Below, in pieces: positions 11,966-22,663 of a stretch of 64,000 nucleotides of DNA. This DNA is from Hyperoplus lanceolatus (Eukaryota > Chordata > Actinopteri > Uranoscopiformes > Ammodytidae). The notes below the pieces were generated by a model, which had not been told where the DNA came from, searched no databases, and saw only the letters and a program-made list of their open reading frames with translations. Made by a program: the position numbers and the translations under genes. The stretch is taken from the NCBI GenBank assembly GCA_026929865.2, contig CM049402.1:27715001-27779000 (forward strand), read 5' to 3'. Position 1 is the first letter of the stretch. Each line of letters starts with the position of its first letter.

Positions 11966-13226
11966 AGCCCCTTTTACACAGAGATTGCGGCATATTGACG
12001 GAACAACATCACTCCAATATGCCAGCTTTGCTTGCTTCTGTGTTATTTATACAGAACCAAGCAACGCTGGCCTGCTGGCGCATCAGTAGCCCATTTTACA
12101 CAGCGTTCTGGAATGAAAGAGGTGCTTGTAAACAGCGTCAGGTGTGACGTAAACATTTAGCGCCGCGCCGGTCAGCTACTTTACAACAACAACACTGGCC
12201 GGTGAATTGAGAGCAGAAGTGCTGGAGCTTGCAGTAAGAGGGCCGTATTTTACTGTCCCCACGATGTGCCGGTTGATCTCGCGACGCGCTGAGTCCAACA
12301 TCTCTGGGACTGTTAACCAAACTGACACAAATCACTCCGCTGCTCACTGCTTCACCTCTGTGCCTGTGTATGTGTGTGTGTGTTTGTGTGACAGGTTGGC
12401 TGTGAGCGAGTCTCTTTGTGAGGGCAGAGATCTGTCAATCAGACATACACATACACACAGTGTGTGAAGTCACGTTACTGTAGACAGAAATAAAGTGTGG
12501 ATATACGCTCAGACTTAGGATAATGATATATATTAGCGGCGGTGATCCGGTCGCAGCCTAGCTTATTCTAGCCTAGCTTTCCCATTGTGTGTGTGTTTTT
12601 GTGACAGGTTGGCTGTGAGCGAGTCTCTTTGTGAGAGCAGCGATCAGACATACACACACATACACAGTGTGTGAAGTCACGTTACTGTAGACAGAAATAA
12701 AGTGTGGATATATGCTCAGATTTAGGATAATAATAGCGGCGGTGATCCGGTCGCAGCCTAGCTTAGCCTAGCCTAGCCTAGCTTTCCCATTGTACAACTT
12801 CCCCCGGGCAGAAATAGACTCATACACTCTGCAAAATGAAGCGTGGGGGTTTGTATTGAGCAGCGGACCTTATGACCAGGTAGATTATACGCCGTTCCTT
12901 TTATTTGGTGATTTTTACGGGACATCAGGCCGCCGTGGTTAATCTTAAACACACGTCCTTCAACTGCTAACATGGTCGCATGTTTAGAACGTAGGCTATG
13001 GAACGTCAAACGCCCCCCTGTTCCGCAACAACAAGCTGGCCGCATTTAAACAGAGAGGCGGAACTGATTGTGTCGGGAATCTTACTACCCCCCGAGGTAG
13101 TAAAATTCCAGGAACAATCTCTCGCACCTTTCTTCCCGCGTTCCGCAACGGTCGCATTTATACAGCAGGGCGGTGGGCCGAAATTCCGGCATATTCCCGG
13201 CTTTCACTGGCTGTGTAAAAGGGGCT
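11966..13226. mobile_element. non-autonomous DNA transposon, PIF/Harbinger-like by ends
   Basis: The termini are perfect 16-bp inverted repeats (AGCCCCTTTTACACAG at 11966-11981 and its reverse complement at 13211-13226). They are flanked by TAA on both sides (11963-11965 and 13227-13229). A three-base TWA duplication is the PIF/Harbinger hallmark, but the superfamily call is inference because no transposase is present. Sub-terminal copies of the TTTACACAG-like motif occur near 12093 and 13150. The centre holds a two-copy tandem repeat of about 213 bp. Confidence 0.75.
12376..12796. repeat. two-copy tandem repeat, period about 213 bp
   Basis: Both copies contain ACAGGTTGGCTGTGAGCGAG (starting 12391 and 12604), a CA-rich segment, a GCGGCGGTGATCCGG block and a TAGCCTAGCTTTCCC end. 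It lies inside the 11966-13226 element. Confidence 0.85.
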
Positions 13227-13229
13227 TAA

Positions 13230-13919
13230 GTCACACACATGTTGAAGACCATTTTTATTTCAAATAAAAGAAAACTCACCTTGTTCAAGTGTTTTTTTCA
13301 AGAAAATGTTATCCCTCTTCTTTTCAAAGGATCTCTTTCTATTGAGGCCACTGTGAGTGTTTTAAATGTTTTCTTTCCTCCCTGCCTATGTGGCCTTGAT
13401 GTAAATGTGGAGTGTACAGAGTTGTTATCATGGAGACAGTGTGGAAGCTACACACTCTACATTTCTGTTGATTTCGTCTCAAAGACGGATGGATTTTGAA
13501 CTGCAAGGGAAAAGGCCAAGTGCTTTTGCATTTTAAAAAGGACACCTTTGTTACTTTCACAGTTTATATTCAAATTTCACAAAACCATTTTCTACCATCC
13601 AAGCACACCAACTGAGCCCTCAGGTGTCTTCAGATCTGTTCTGAATTATACCTAAAGACATGCTTAGGGAGTAGAGTGCTAACAAGTGAAATCACAAGTC
13701 TGTAGCAACAGTGGAAGTGTGCAACGCTTGTTACAGAGCAGGAGCTGTAGGGAGTAGCGAAACACTATCTTATTATACCACCTATATGGCACAACACTTT
13801 CCTTACTAACAGTCTCCTCTTGAGAGCTATTCAAAAGGTTGTTGAGAGATGTTGCTTCCTATGGATGACATCATGATCTTGAGTGACATCCACTCACTGT
13901 GTATCCAATGATTGGCTCA
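13230..13919. other. non-coding spacer
   Basis: No gene or named repeat recognised between the Harbinger-like element and the hAT-like element. Confidence 0.6.
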
Positions 13920-14225
13920 TAGGGATGAGCCCGAATCCGAATATGTAAACTCATTATATGCACGGATAATGAGTTAATATGGTTACAGATAATTTCTGAA
14001 TAGTCCCGTTATTATTCTGGGATTTTATATTTTTTATATTATGCGCTTAATTGACGCAGAGCGTTCCGCCTCAATGACACAACAGGTAGAATGACACTAA
14101 CAGCTGTTCTGCGGTGGACACGAGAAGGACCGAGCGCGTCCCGTGAAACGCTGTCTCTCTCTATTTATCCACTGATAAACGCAGCGCGTTCGCCCTATCC
14201 CTTGAATAGAGGGTTCTACCAGTCG

Positions 14226-14229
14226 CATT
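14226..14229. repeat. target site duplication (CATT), low-coordinate side
   Basis: Matches 22660-22663. Four-base duplications are seen with many Gypsy elements. Confidence 0.75.
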
Positions 14230-14293
14230 TGTAGCGGGGCACAGAATGAAAACCAACAGGCTCAGTCTGGTGCTACACATTTATTGTTGTTTT

Positions 14294-14381
14294 CTGCAAA
14301 ATGCAAGAAAATGGACTTATTATTGACAATTGCTACACAGCATTCTTCAGTCGTACTCTTATTCAGGAAATCTCTTCATCT
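14294..14381. repeat. 88-bp direct repeat within LTR, copy A
   Basis: Starts CTGCAAAATGCAAGAAAA. It repeats at 14913-15000 with about two mismatches, and both copies recur in the other LTR. Confidence 0.9.
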
Positions 14382-14912
14382 CACTTAATGAAAATAATAA
14401 CTAAATAATAATCAAAAGTATCTGAAATAATGGATACACTTCCTAATTATCCAATATATAAACAAAATAGCCAAATAGTATTTAAAGTGTTAATGACCTG
14501 AATTAAATCTAAATATTACAGTGGACCTTCTCATATCAATGCACATTCTCGTATTGCCCACATAACCAATACAATAGGACACAATGGGGAAATGCCACAC
14601 AGATAATCTAACAGTACAACACCAGTTTCTTAATGAACCTACATAAACGGCCATAATCGATAAACAACACACAGAATATGAATATGAGCAGCGGGCTCCC
14701 TCGTAAGGGCTCATTGTCAAGTTATCTGTCCCGCGCTTACATACTTCTATCCTAACATGGCGGCCGCGCTATTACATTAGCTGCTAACTGGCTATTCAAC
14801 GTGGTGATGCGGTGAGCCGCTCACAAACAGTTTATAACTTAACACAGTGTTATCCCCGTACAGTGCAAACATTCTCTTCACTACCCGTTCTAACCTAACA
14901 TCACCAGCTTAC

Positions 14913-15000
14913 CTGCAAAATGCAAGAAAATTGACTTATTATTGTCAATTGCTACACAGCATTCTTCAGTCGTACTCTTATTCAGGAAATCTCTTCATCT
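14913..15000. repeat. 88-bp direct repeat within LTR, copy B
   Basis: Partner of 14294-14381. Outside the 88 bp the two flanks diverge at once, so it is a bounded duplication. Confidence 0.9.
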
Positions 15001-15269
15001 GACGTAATCACGCGAGATTTCCACCCTATGACTTCCAGCAACTATGCTGCTCATGTAGCGCACCTGCCATCTACTGGCTATTTATGGGTACTACATCTTT
15101 AAAATTACACTGCCAAATATAAACACTGTACACTGTATTTGGACCAAAACAATTACTCTTTCCATAAACACATAGGAAACATAAGGTAAACATATAAACT
15201 CCCTCTTAACGTATATTGAATTAAAGACATACTCAGTTTAATGAGCGTCAACAGGCTTATTGCGCCACA

Positions 15270-15284
15270 CTCTCCCCCTGAATT
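15270..15284 (-). promoter_or_regulatory. polypurine tract of Gypsy-2
   Basis: Minus strand AATTCAGGGGGAGAG directly precedes the LTR start TGTGGCGC. It is the expected plus-strand primer. Confidence 0.8.
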
Positions 15285-15718
15285 TTAAATGTCTCTGGAC
15301 ATTTTGTCACTTAAGAGTGTTTTACTTCACACACACATATATTGACTTTTCTTACTGAATGTTCGTGGTATTCCTCAGCACTTCATATTAGACAATAATT
15401 ACTAATGTAATCCAAAATGTACCTTTATGATCGTGCCCATTTTTCAGAGTACGTTCCCATTAGGTTATACCACCCATTTCCAGTTACAGTAAACCTCAAA
15501 TCTATTCAGATTAACAATCAAGTGTAACAGAACTCCAATTTCGGCCACAGTTCTTTTAGTCTGTTACCAGTCCCTTTGATTTACAATATAAATTCAATAT
15601 GTTGTCACGGGATTATCTACCCCATAGCCCATTTTTCTCCAACGGTTCATTGTATTTCTCAATGTCCTTTTCACATTCTTTTCAAGTGTCTTTATGCAGT
15701 GTGACCCGACCCTTTACC
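15285..15718 (-). other. non-coding 3' region of Gypsy-2
   Basis: About 430 bp between the end of the integrase frame and the polypurine tract. It is AT-rich with no env-like or other open frame. Confidence 0.7.
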
Positions 15719-17311
15719 TCAATCTCTGGCACTGTCCCAGGGTCGCCACAGTCTTCTGCAGGTTGGAGACATACTCACTTGCAGATTCTCGACAGCGACA
15801 TCCACCAGTGTTGGTTTACCCAGGACTCCATAGGGCAACCTCTTTGGTGGCCGTCTCTCCCGTTGCCAGTAGTTAACAGGCGGGGGATCAGAATCATCAC
15901 CCTCTGATGCTGCTTCATCCGATGACCCTAGTAGGCTCTCTCCAGGCTCAACCGCGTTGTCGTCATCTGCTCCAGGAATGATGTCCATTACGTCTGCCTC
16001 TCTTTCCTCTTGTTCTAGTTCTCTCTCTTGTAGTTCCAGGTCTGGAACGAATGAAGTTCTCTGACTTTGTTGTTGGTGGCGTGGAAATCTGCATACCAGC
16101 TCGCCGTCGTCACTGCTTTCACTGTCTGACTTCTCCACTTGCCTGCTTGTGTGATGTTTCCTCGTTCTTGTTTGTGTCGGGTTTCTCTTTTTGTCCTGTT
16201 TTGAGCCTGTTTCAGGTTTGTCTAGTGGCAAACTATCACATGGGAGTATGAGGTTTCGATGTAACACACGACTTTTGCCTCCTCCCTCTGGTATCACCTC
16301 ATAGACCGGACTATCACTGCTCCTTCTCTTCACGATGACATGGACTTTACTTTCCCAATAGGCTCTCAGTTTTCCCGGCCCCCCTCTTTCAGACAGGTTA
16401 CGAACGAGCACTCGTCCACCCGGTTGCAGGTCAGCACCGTGAACTCTCTTATCATACCCTCTTTTGCCTCGAGCCGCTTCTTGTGCAGCTGTTTTTGAAG
16501 CGATTTCATAGGCTTGCTGCATTCTGGTTTGCCAGTTCTGAACATACTCTGCATAACTTTGTTTTGTCTCAGTGGGCTGCAGGTTAAAGAGCAGGTCTAT
16601 TGGTAGACGGGGAGAACGGCCATACAGCAGGTAATAGGGAGAAAACCCAGTGGTGCCATTGCGGGTACAGTTGTATGCATGTATCATCTTGGGTAATGAG
16701 CTTTTCCAATCAGCCTTTTGTGTGTGCGTGAGGGTGCGTAGCATTGCCAGTAAAGTCCTATTAAAGCGCTCCACCTGCCCGTTTCCTTGTGGGTGATAGC
16801 AGGTGGTGTGAGACCCTCGAACAGCACAACACTTTTGCAGCTGGTCCATCAGGTGGTTTTCAAACTCCCTGCCCATGTCGTGGTGAATTTTCTCTGGGAA
16901 CCCAAAGCGAAGAGCAAAATCGTTGAACAGTTTCTCAACAACAGTTTTTGCAGATTTGCTTTTAGTGGCGTAGGCATGGGCAAAACGAGTGTAGTGGTCC
17001 ACTACCACAAGAATGTACTCAAATCCTTGCTTACATGTCTCCAAATGCAAAAAGTCTATGGAAACTAGTTCAAAGGGGCGGGAGGTGACAATTGATATCA
17101 TAGGGGCTCTGTTGGCTTTGTGTGGCCGCTTTGCTTTAAGGCACTCACACACTTGGGTCACAAAATGTTCAGTGTCACTGTACATCCTAGCCCAATAAAA
17201 TCTGTCACAAATCAGGTTCAGAGTCCTCTCAACCCCAATATGTCCCATTTCGTTGTGTAACTCATGAAACACTGTTTGGTGATGCTCTTTTGGTAGTACA
17301 AGCTTTTTCAC
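15719..17311 (-). CDS. Gypsy-2 integrase
   Basis: This 530-codon frame is a Ty3/Gypsy integrase, which inserts the cDNA into chromosomes. The N-terminal zinc-binding region shows H19 and H24, with C55 and C57 (a C-X-C rather than the usual C-X2-C). The catalytic core has D86 (SIDFLHL), D145 ([10 protein letters not shown]) and E181 (GQVERFNR), a correct DD35E spacing. A GPY/F-like module follows at about 311-342 ([15 protein letters not shown]). The C-terminal 150 residues are basic, then strongly acidic, and end with a [14 protein letters not shown] motif common at Gypsy integrase ends. No chromodomain is present. The listed start is a GTG that overlaps the stop of the upstream pol frame, so the real protein is probably made as part of Pol. 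The frame break could be a mutation, a sequencing error or a recoding site. Confidence 0.92.
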   Translation of the reverse strand: MKKLVLPKEHHQTVFHELHNEMGHIGVERTLNLICDRFYWARMYSDTEHFVTQVCECLKAKRPHKANRAPMISIVTSRPFELVSIDFLHLETCKQGFEYILVVVDHYTRFAHAYATKSKSAKTVVEKLFNDFALRFGFPEKIHHDMGREFENHLMDQLQKCCAVRGSHTTCYHPQGNGQVERFNRTLLAMLRTLTHTQKADWKSSLPKMIHAYNCTRNGTTGFSPYYLLYGRSPRLPIDLLFNLQPTETKQSYAEYVQNWQTRMQQAYEIASKTAAQEAARGKRGYDKRVHGADLQPGGRVLVRNLSERGGPGKLRAYWESKVHVIVKRRSSDSPVYEVIPEGGGKSRVLHRNLILPCDSLPLDKPETGSKQDKKRNPTQTRTRKHHTSRQVEKSDSESSDDGELVCRFPRHQQQSQRTSFVPDLELQERELEQEEREADVMDIIPGADDDNAVEPGESLLGSSDEAASEGDDSDPPPVNYWQRERRPPKRLPYGVLGKPTLVDVAVENLQVSMSPTCRRLWRPWDSARD

Positions 17312-20300
17312 TTTTCTCCTGCCTTTCTGTAAAGGATTCCATCATTGACACACAATTTTTGCCACTGTCTCAGTAAGACTCTTACATCTGCAGATTCACT
17401 TTTGAGTGACTTCCTGGAAGGGCGCTGGTTGTTCTTTTTGAACTGCAGGACTCGACCAATGACAGGGTCTCTCTCTTGACTCTCTTTAATCTGCTCTGGT
17501 GTTAATGGTTTAGTTAAGGTAGGTAAACTTGCATCACTCACCAAGTCCAATGTGTTTATGTTAGCTGTAGTTACCCAGACTGGCGCAGTGTCTTTCTGCA
17601 CCATAACTCCCTGAACAGATGCACTGATAACCTCTTGGTTCACTTCCTCCGTACACTGTTCCATGAATTCCTTAATGTCCAGTGGCATGCGGGAGAGGCC
17701 GTCTGCATCAGCATTGTTTTTACCAGGTATGTACTTTATGGAAAAGTTGAAATCTGCCAGTTCAGCAACCCACCTGTGACCAGTGGCGTTGAGCTTCGCT
17801 GTCGACAGGACGTACGTCAAGGGGTTATTATCTGTATATACAAGGAAGTGTGGGGCATGATACAGATAATCTCGAAAATGTTCACATATTGCCCATTTAA
17901 GTGCCAAGAATTCTAACTTCCCTGAGTGCATGTGGTAATTCTTTTCAGGTGGCGTTAGTGTTCTGGAGCCATAGCCAATTACTGCCATTTTCCCGTTTTG
18001 TCTTTGATAAAGTACAGCACCCAATCCCTCCTGGGATGCATCATAGTGGAGGGTAAAGGGTTGTGTGAGATCTGGGTACCCGAGGATGGGAGGCTCGATC
18101 AGTTTATCAATGAGAAAGATCAATGTCTCCTGATGTGTAGGTGTCCAGTGTATGGGAGTGTTCGGGGGGAGGTTACCTTTACTTTTGGTGGTGGTGATAT
18201 TATTATTCCTGTATTTGGACTTGACAGGTGGCACTTCCATCGGAGAGGCAGAAAGCAGCTGGTAGAGAGGTTTTGCGATTTTGGAGAAGTTTGGTACATA
18301 GGCTCTGTAATATGACAGAAATCCAAGCATTTTTCTCAAATCTCCAACTGTTTTGGGCACTCTCTCTTTTAATGCTTTGACTGGCGCCACTTCAGCCGGG
18401 TCCATTGTATAGCCTTCACCAGACACCATACGGCCCAGAAACCTCACCTTCCTCTTGAACACTTCACATTTGCGTGGACTGAGTTTCACTCCGTGTTTCT
18501 GATATCTCTGCAACACCGTTCGCATGTTATTGACATGGTTTTCAAAGTTTTGGCTGTGAACGAGGTTGTCGTCCAGATATGGTTGACACATGACATCTCT
18601 CAGGCCCACTAAACACTCTTCCATGTTTCTCTGGAACTCTGCGGGGGCTGCACTCAAACCGAATGGAATTCTTACCCACTGGTAGAGGCCCCAAGGTGTT
18701 ATGAAAGCAGTAAGGGGTTGACTTTCCTCATCCACCGACCCTTGGTGGTAAGCCTTCCCTTGATCCAGCACAGAGAACCAGGAGCTGCCGGTGAGCGAGT
18801 CAAGCATGTCTTGGATGCGGGGGATGGGGTGACAATCATGGACTGATTTTCGGTTTAACTCTCTGTAGTCACAACACAATCTTAAAGATCCATCCTTCTT
18901 TCTCACACATACAATTGGTGATGCATATGGTGAACGTGACTGTTTTATCCAACCTCGGTTTAGCAGGTCCTGCAGATACTCTTTGACTTCCTGATGTAGT
19001 GGTTTTGGGACTGACATGTACGTTTTCTTTACTGGGGTTGTGTCATGTAATGTGATGTGGAGCTTCAAAGAAGGAATAAAGCCAATGTCATTATCATTAA
19101 AGGCAAACGCATGACACTCCTCTCTCAGTAACTGCCTCACTGTCTCTCTTTGGGCCTCACTTAGGTGACTGAGGTCAACTTGGGGATCCCACTGAGCTGG
19201 TTTTGGGGTTTTTGTCTTGTCATCATTTATTTGACTCTTCATTTCATTTGGTACTGCGTCACTTTGTTTCCTCTCCTGTTGTTTGTCTCTCTCACCCATG
19301 TTTATATGTTCTGTTTTAACAGCATAAGTGGTCTTGAAGGTTTGTAAGTGACCAAGGACTGTGCGCTGGTTTAAGGTAATGTCCTTTTTATTTGTGTTAG
19401 CGATGGGGATTTTAACATATCCTGTCCTATCATTAGGGACGGTGATGAGCCCCTGCTCAACAGTGACACCCTCTGGTAGTGTAGGCTCTTCACTAGGAAC
19501 TAAAAGAAGGTCCTGGCCTCGAAACTGGGCCCCAGTATTTGCTTTGACAGTAACCATGGTGACCTGTTCCGCAGCTAACTTGATTCTTCTTTTCCCTGTG
19601 TGCACAATGCCTACATCTCCATCACTGTCTGAGGTCTGGATTAGTTTTAGCATTGCTTGGGCTGTTTTGAAAGTTACAGAAAAGGCTTTACACACTTTAT
19701 GGATGGTCTCAGATTTTGTCTTTTGCATGGCCACATCACCTACTATTTCCTCTATCACATTGTAGCCGATTATGGGCTGTTCTGCTACATTTGGGTCACT
19801 AGACACAAGGATGGGCACTAACAGTGGCTCTGGGAGAGCTGAGTCTCTGCCTAGTTCGAATCTTACCTCCACCCAACCCAGGAAAGGTATTTGTGTCTGG
19901 TTCGCAGCCACTCCAATCAGCTGCTCTGACCCCAACAGTTCATCAAGAGGTCTCACCGTGTGATGAGGTAAGTTCAGTTTTCTCCATTCCTCATTAATGA
20001 CACATGCCTGTGCGCCTGTGTCCCACAATGCTTCTACTGGAACGGCATCCAGCTGGCAATGGATGAGACATCTCTTCCCAATCAGGTTCAACAGTCTTTC
20101 TTTTCGCCGAGGTGGAAGGTAGTTGACTTTACTTGTAGCTATAAGAGGTGTGTGAGGGGGTACCGTACTTTGCTTGGTGGGACTGAAAGAACAGTCATGG
20201 GCTTCTGAGGGTCCCTGCTCAGCAGCCCTCTCCAGTTTCCCTGCTCCTCTCTGCTCCCGACGACAGCCTCTGGACAGGTGCCCCTCCTGGCCACATTTAT

Positions 20301-20580
20301 AGCAGTGCCTGCAGGACTCACCCAACTGAGCTTCTTGGCATGTCCTACAACCTCTGAGTCTTGGTCGGTTATAAGTGGCCGTTCTCTCATTTTGATTTTT
20401 CTTAGTCGTCTCAACTGTTTCCAGCATTATCTTTTTGATTTCTAGCATTTCAGCTTTTAGTCCCTCTATCAGTTGACTTGTGCCGGTCTCTGGCTCTGCA
20501 TTCTTACTTTGGCTTTTCTTGCCCCTTTTTACCATCTCTCTGTTGTTTACCGTGTCAACTCTGTCATCCCAATTCTCCAT
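17308..20580 (-). CDS. Gypsy-2 Pol: zinc knuckle, protease, RT, RNase H
   Basis: A 1090-codon frame. A CCHC zinc knuckle lies at 93-106 ([14 protein letters not shown]), preceded by Cys-rich [13 protein letters not shown]. The aspartic protease motif is at 185-191 (LWDTGAQ). After a beta-rich looking spacer (about 330-420), RT spans about 510-770 with D606 ([12 protein letters not shown]) and the YLDD box at 668-671. RNase H spans about 840-965 with D847, E890, D917 and the NADAD segment. The frame ends just inside the integrase N-terminus ([10 protein letters not shown]). The ATG lies three codons after the gag stop and in the same frame, with a GAAATGG context. Pol may be made by UGA readthrough or by re-initiation. 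It copies element RNA into cDNA inside Gag particles. Confidence 0.94.
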   Translation of the reverse strand: MENWDDRVDTVNNREMVKRGKKSQSKNAEPETGTSQLIEGLKAEMLEIKKIMLETVETTKKNQNERTATYNRPRLRGCRTCQEAQLGESCRHCYKCGQEGHLSRGCRREQRGAGKLERAAEQGPSEAHDCSFSPTKQSTVPPHTPLIATSKVNYLPPRRKERLLNLIGKRCLIHCQLDAVPVEALWDTGAQACVINEEWRKLNLPHHTVRPLDELLGSEQLIGVAANQTQIPFLGWVEVRFELGRDSALPEPLLVPILVSSDPNVAEQPIIGYNVIEEIVGDVAMQKTKSETIHKVCKAFSVTFKTAQAMLKLIQTSDSDGDVGIVHTGKRRIKLAAEQVTMVTVKANTGAQFRGQDLLLVPSEEPTLPEGVTVEQGLITVPNDRTGYVKIPIANTNKKDITLNQRTVLGHLQTFKTTYAVKTEHINMGERDKQQERKQSDAVPNEMKSQINDDKTKTPKPAQWDPQVDLSHLSEAQRETVRQLLREECHAFAFNDNDIGFIPSLKLHITLHDTTPVKKTYMSVPKPLHQEVKEYLQDLLNRGWIKQSRSPYASPIVCVRKKDGSLRLCCDYRELNRKSVHDCHPIPRIQDMLDSLTGSSWFSVLDQGKAYHQGSVDEESQPLTAFITPWGLYQWVRIPFGLSAAPAEFQRNMEECLVGLRDVMCQPYLDDNLVHSQNFENHVNNMRTVLQRYQKHGVKLSPRKCEVFKRKVRFLGRMVSGEGYTMDPAEVAPVKALKERVPKTVGDLRKMLGFLSYYRAYVPNFSKIAKPLYQLLSASPMEVPPVKSKYRNNNITTTKSKGNLPPNTPIHWTPTHQETLIFLIDKLIEPPILGYPDLTQPFTLHYDASQEGLGAVLYQRQNGKMAVIGYGSRTLTPPEKNYHMHSGKLEFLALKWAICEHFRDYLYHAPHFLVYTDNNPLTYVLSTAKLNATGHRWVAELADFNFSIKYIPGKNNADADGLSRMPLDIKEFMEQCTEEVNQEVISASVQGVMVQKDTAPVWVTTANINTLDLVSDASLPTLTKPLTPEQIKESQERDPVIGRVLQFKKNNQRPSRKSLKSESADVRVLLRQWQKLCVNDGILYRKAGEK

Positions 20581-20586
20581 TTCTCC

Positions 20587-21543
20587 TCAGCGGGATGGCT
20601 GGAAATCATGTGGGTTCACCTCTGCCCGCACTTCACTGAGTCGCGGGGGCTTGCTCATGGTTACTTTCTTAAGTTTTTGCTGTCTTTCTTGCTCTAAGTT
20701 TGCAGCTTCACTTACTCGCTCAATAAGCACTTCATCTGCTACAGAAGGACTACTAAGGTAAGGCTTTAACTGGAACTTAACTGCATCACTCAACAGCCCT
20801 GTATCTACTGAGCGAAGGAATTTCCTTTGAATTAGCTCTGGGCTAAATTGCTCACCTTCATCTTCCTCACTTGATTTCCACAATAGTTTTTCTTTCAGTT
20901 CAATTGCCCTGAACAGAAAAGTCTGGGCGGATTCTTTCGGATCTTGTGAAACATTAAGCAGCCGATGCAGCAGATCTGAGGAGGTGTCCACTTTAAAGTG
21001 ACCTCTGAGGATGGTCTTAAGTGCGGGAAGTGTCAGTCTTCTTTTTATTTCGAGCATCTCTCTCAGATGCAGGCCTGGACTTACTGCACGGGTGACTGCT
21101 TCAATAATCTCGACTTCAGAATGTTGTTTCCGCTGCCCTGCATCTATCTGGTTGATAAGACTTGTATAGGACAGTTTGTCTTTCTGACCTGCCTCTCCAA
21201 TTTGTCCATGGATCCGAAACTCTCGCCTCAGGGTCACTTCTGGCAGTTTGGTTCGTATTGGGGTGGTGGGCGTTGTATCTGCAGCTGATGTACTTGGGCT
21301 TGACTGCTTTATGGAACCCACGAACGACAGAAGGTCCTGAAGAAACTGCTTAAACGACTCCAAGTCTTCGTCATCCTCGACTTCATCTAAGGTAGTCTCA
21401 GCCAATCTGATGAGGGCACGGCGAGCTTTGCCGTCAAACCCTCCTGATGGCTCACTGCACTTTAGATGTGTGCACACAGCGATGAGCTCCGACTTCTCCA
21501 ACGTCAGCAGTGTTCTGCTTACTTCGTCCTGTAACTGTTCCAT
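20587..21543 (-). CDS. Gypsy-2 Gag (capsid)
   Basis: A 318-codon frame starting about 77 nt after the 5' LTR. It has an acidic N-terminal helical segment (about 1-80), then a capsid-like region at about 115-300 (LHLREMLEIKRRLTLPALK, then LLHRLLNVSQDPKESAQTF), and a basic end. No zinc knuckle lies within it. That motif sits after the UGA stop, in the next frame. Gag would form the particle in which reverse transcription occurs. The frame ends TGA GGA GAA ATG, leading directly into Pol in the same frame. Confidence 0.88.
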   Translation of the reverse strand: MEQLQDEVSRTLLTLEKSELIAVCTHLKCSEPSGGFDGKARRALIRLAETTLDEVEDDEDLESFKQFLQDLLSFVGSIKQSSPSTSAADTTPTTPIRTKLPEVTLRREFRIHGQIGEAGQKDKLSYTSLINQIDAGQRKQHSEVEIIEAVTRAVSPGLHLREMLEIKRRLTLPALKTILRGHFKVDTSSDLLHRLLNVSQDPKESAQTFLFRAIELKEKLLWKSSEEDEGEQFSPELIQRKFLRSVDTGLLSDAVKFQLKPYLSSPSVADEVLIERVSEAANLEQERQQKLKKVTMSKPPRLSEVRAEVNPHDFQPSR

Positions 21544-21596
21544 CCTACTGTTGATCCAGGTTCGTCTCCGTCAGGTGGACCACAGGCTGGATCACC

Positions 21597-21614
21597 CTCC
21601 TGGCTAGCTCGCCA
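21597..21614 (-). promoter_or_regulatory. putative primer binding site of Gypsy-2
   Basis: Minus strand TGGCGAGCTAGCCAGGAG begins 5 nt after the LTR end. It starts with TGG, the complement of a tRNA CCA tail. I could not match the rest to a particular tRNA from memory. Confidence 0.65.
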
Positions 21615-21619
21615 AAATA

Positions 21620-22659
21620 TGTAGCGGGGCACAGAATGAAAACCAACAGGCTCAGTCTGGTGCTACACATTTATTGTTGTTTTCTGCAAAATGCAAGAAA
21701 ATGGACTTATTATTGACAATTGCTACACAGCATTCTTCAGTCGTACTCTTATTCAGGAAATCTCTTCATCTCACTTAATGAAAATAATAACTTAATAATA
21801 ATCAAAAGTATCTGAAATAATGGATACACTTCCTAATTATCCAATATATAAACAAAATAGCCAAATAGTATTTAAAGTGTTAATGACCTGAATTAAATCT
21901 AAATATTACAGTGGACCTTCTCATATCAATGCACATTCTCGTATTGCCCACATAACCAATACAATAGGACACAATGGGGAAATGCCACACAGATAATCTA
22001 ACAGTACAACACCAGTTTCTTAATGAACCTACATAAACGGCCATAATCGATAAACAACACACAGAATATGAATATGAGCAGCGGGCTCCCTCGTAAGGGC
22101 TCATTGTCAAGTTATCTGTCCCGCGCTTACATACTTCTATCCTAACATGGCGGCCGCGCTATTACATTAGCTGCTAACTGGCTATTCAACGTGGTGATGC
22201 GGTGAGCCGCTCACAAACAGTTTATAACTTAACACAGTGTTATCCCCGTACAGTGCAAACATTCTCTTCACTACCCGTTCTAACCTAACATCACCAGCTT
22301 ACCTGCAAAATGCAAGAAAATTGACTTATTATTGTCAATTGCTACACAGCATTCTTCAGTCGTACTCTTATTCAGGAAATCTCTTCATCTGACGTAATCA
22401 CGCGAGATTTCCACCCTATGACTTCCAGCAACTATGCTGCTCATGTAGCGCACCTGCCATCTACTGGCTATTTATGGGTACTACATCTTTAAAATTACAC
22501 TGCCAAATATGAACACTGTACACTGTATTTGGACCAAAACAATTACTCTTTCCATAAACACATAGGAAACATAAGGTAAACATGTAAACTCCCTCTTAAC
22601 GTACATTGAATTAAAGACATACTCAGTTTAATGAGCGTCAACAGGCTTATTGCGCCACA
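21620..22659 (-). repeat. 5' LTR of Gypsy-2 (1040 bp)
   Basis: Equal in length and almost identical to 14230-15269. It should contain the promoter of the element. The internal 88-bp repeat is present here too, at about 21684-21771 and 22303-22390. Confidence 0.95.
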
Positions 22660-22663
22660 CATT
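22660..22663. repeat. target site duplication (CATT), high-coordinate side
   Basis: Partner of 14226-14229. Confidence 0.75.

Larger units (their letters stand above)
14230..15269 (-). repeat. 3' LTR of Gypsy-2 (1040 bp)
   Basis: On the minus strand it runs TGTGGCGCAATAAG...CGCTACA. It has the same length as the other LTR. Differences seen are at about 14403, 15121, 15204 and 15223. It contains an internal 88-bp direct repeat. A 76-codon frame at 14490-14720 recurs in the other LTR but has no known domain and is probably incidental. Confidence 0.95.
14230..22659 (-). mobile_element. near-complete Ty3/Gypsy retrotransposon (Gypsy-2), young
   Basis: An 8430-bp element on the minus strand with two 1040-bp LTRs, primer binding site, gag, pol (zinc knuckle, protease, RT, RNase H), integrase and polypurine tract, in standard Gypsy order. 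The flanking 4-bp duplication is CATT (14226-14229 and 22660-22663). By direct reading the LTRs differ at 4 positions (about 0.4%), so insertion was recent. There is no chromodomain and no env gene. Apart from the integrase frame break, coding capacity is preserved. It interrupts an older hAT-like element. Confidence 0.95.

Noticed and set aside
14490..14720. 76-codon frame repeated identically in both Gypsy-2 LTRs
   Set aside because: Duplication follows from LTR identity. The peptide has no known domain and there is no other sign of coding.
16051..16251. Plus-strand frames inside Gypsy-1 and Gypsy-2 (for example 16051-16251, 19361-19765, 7819-8094)
   Set aside because: Antisense shadows of the minus-strand gag and pol genes.
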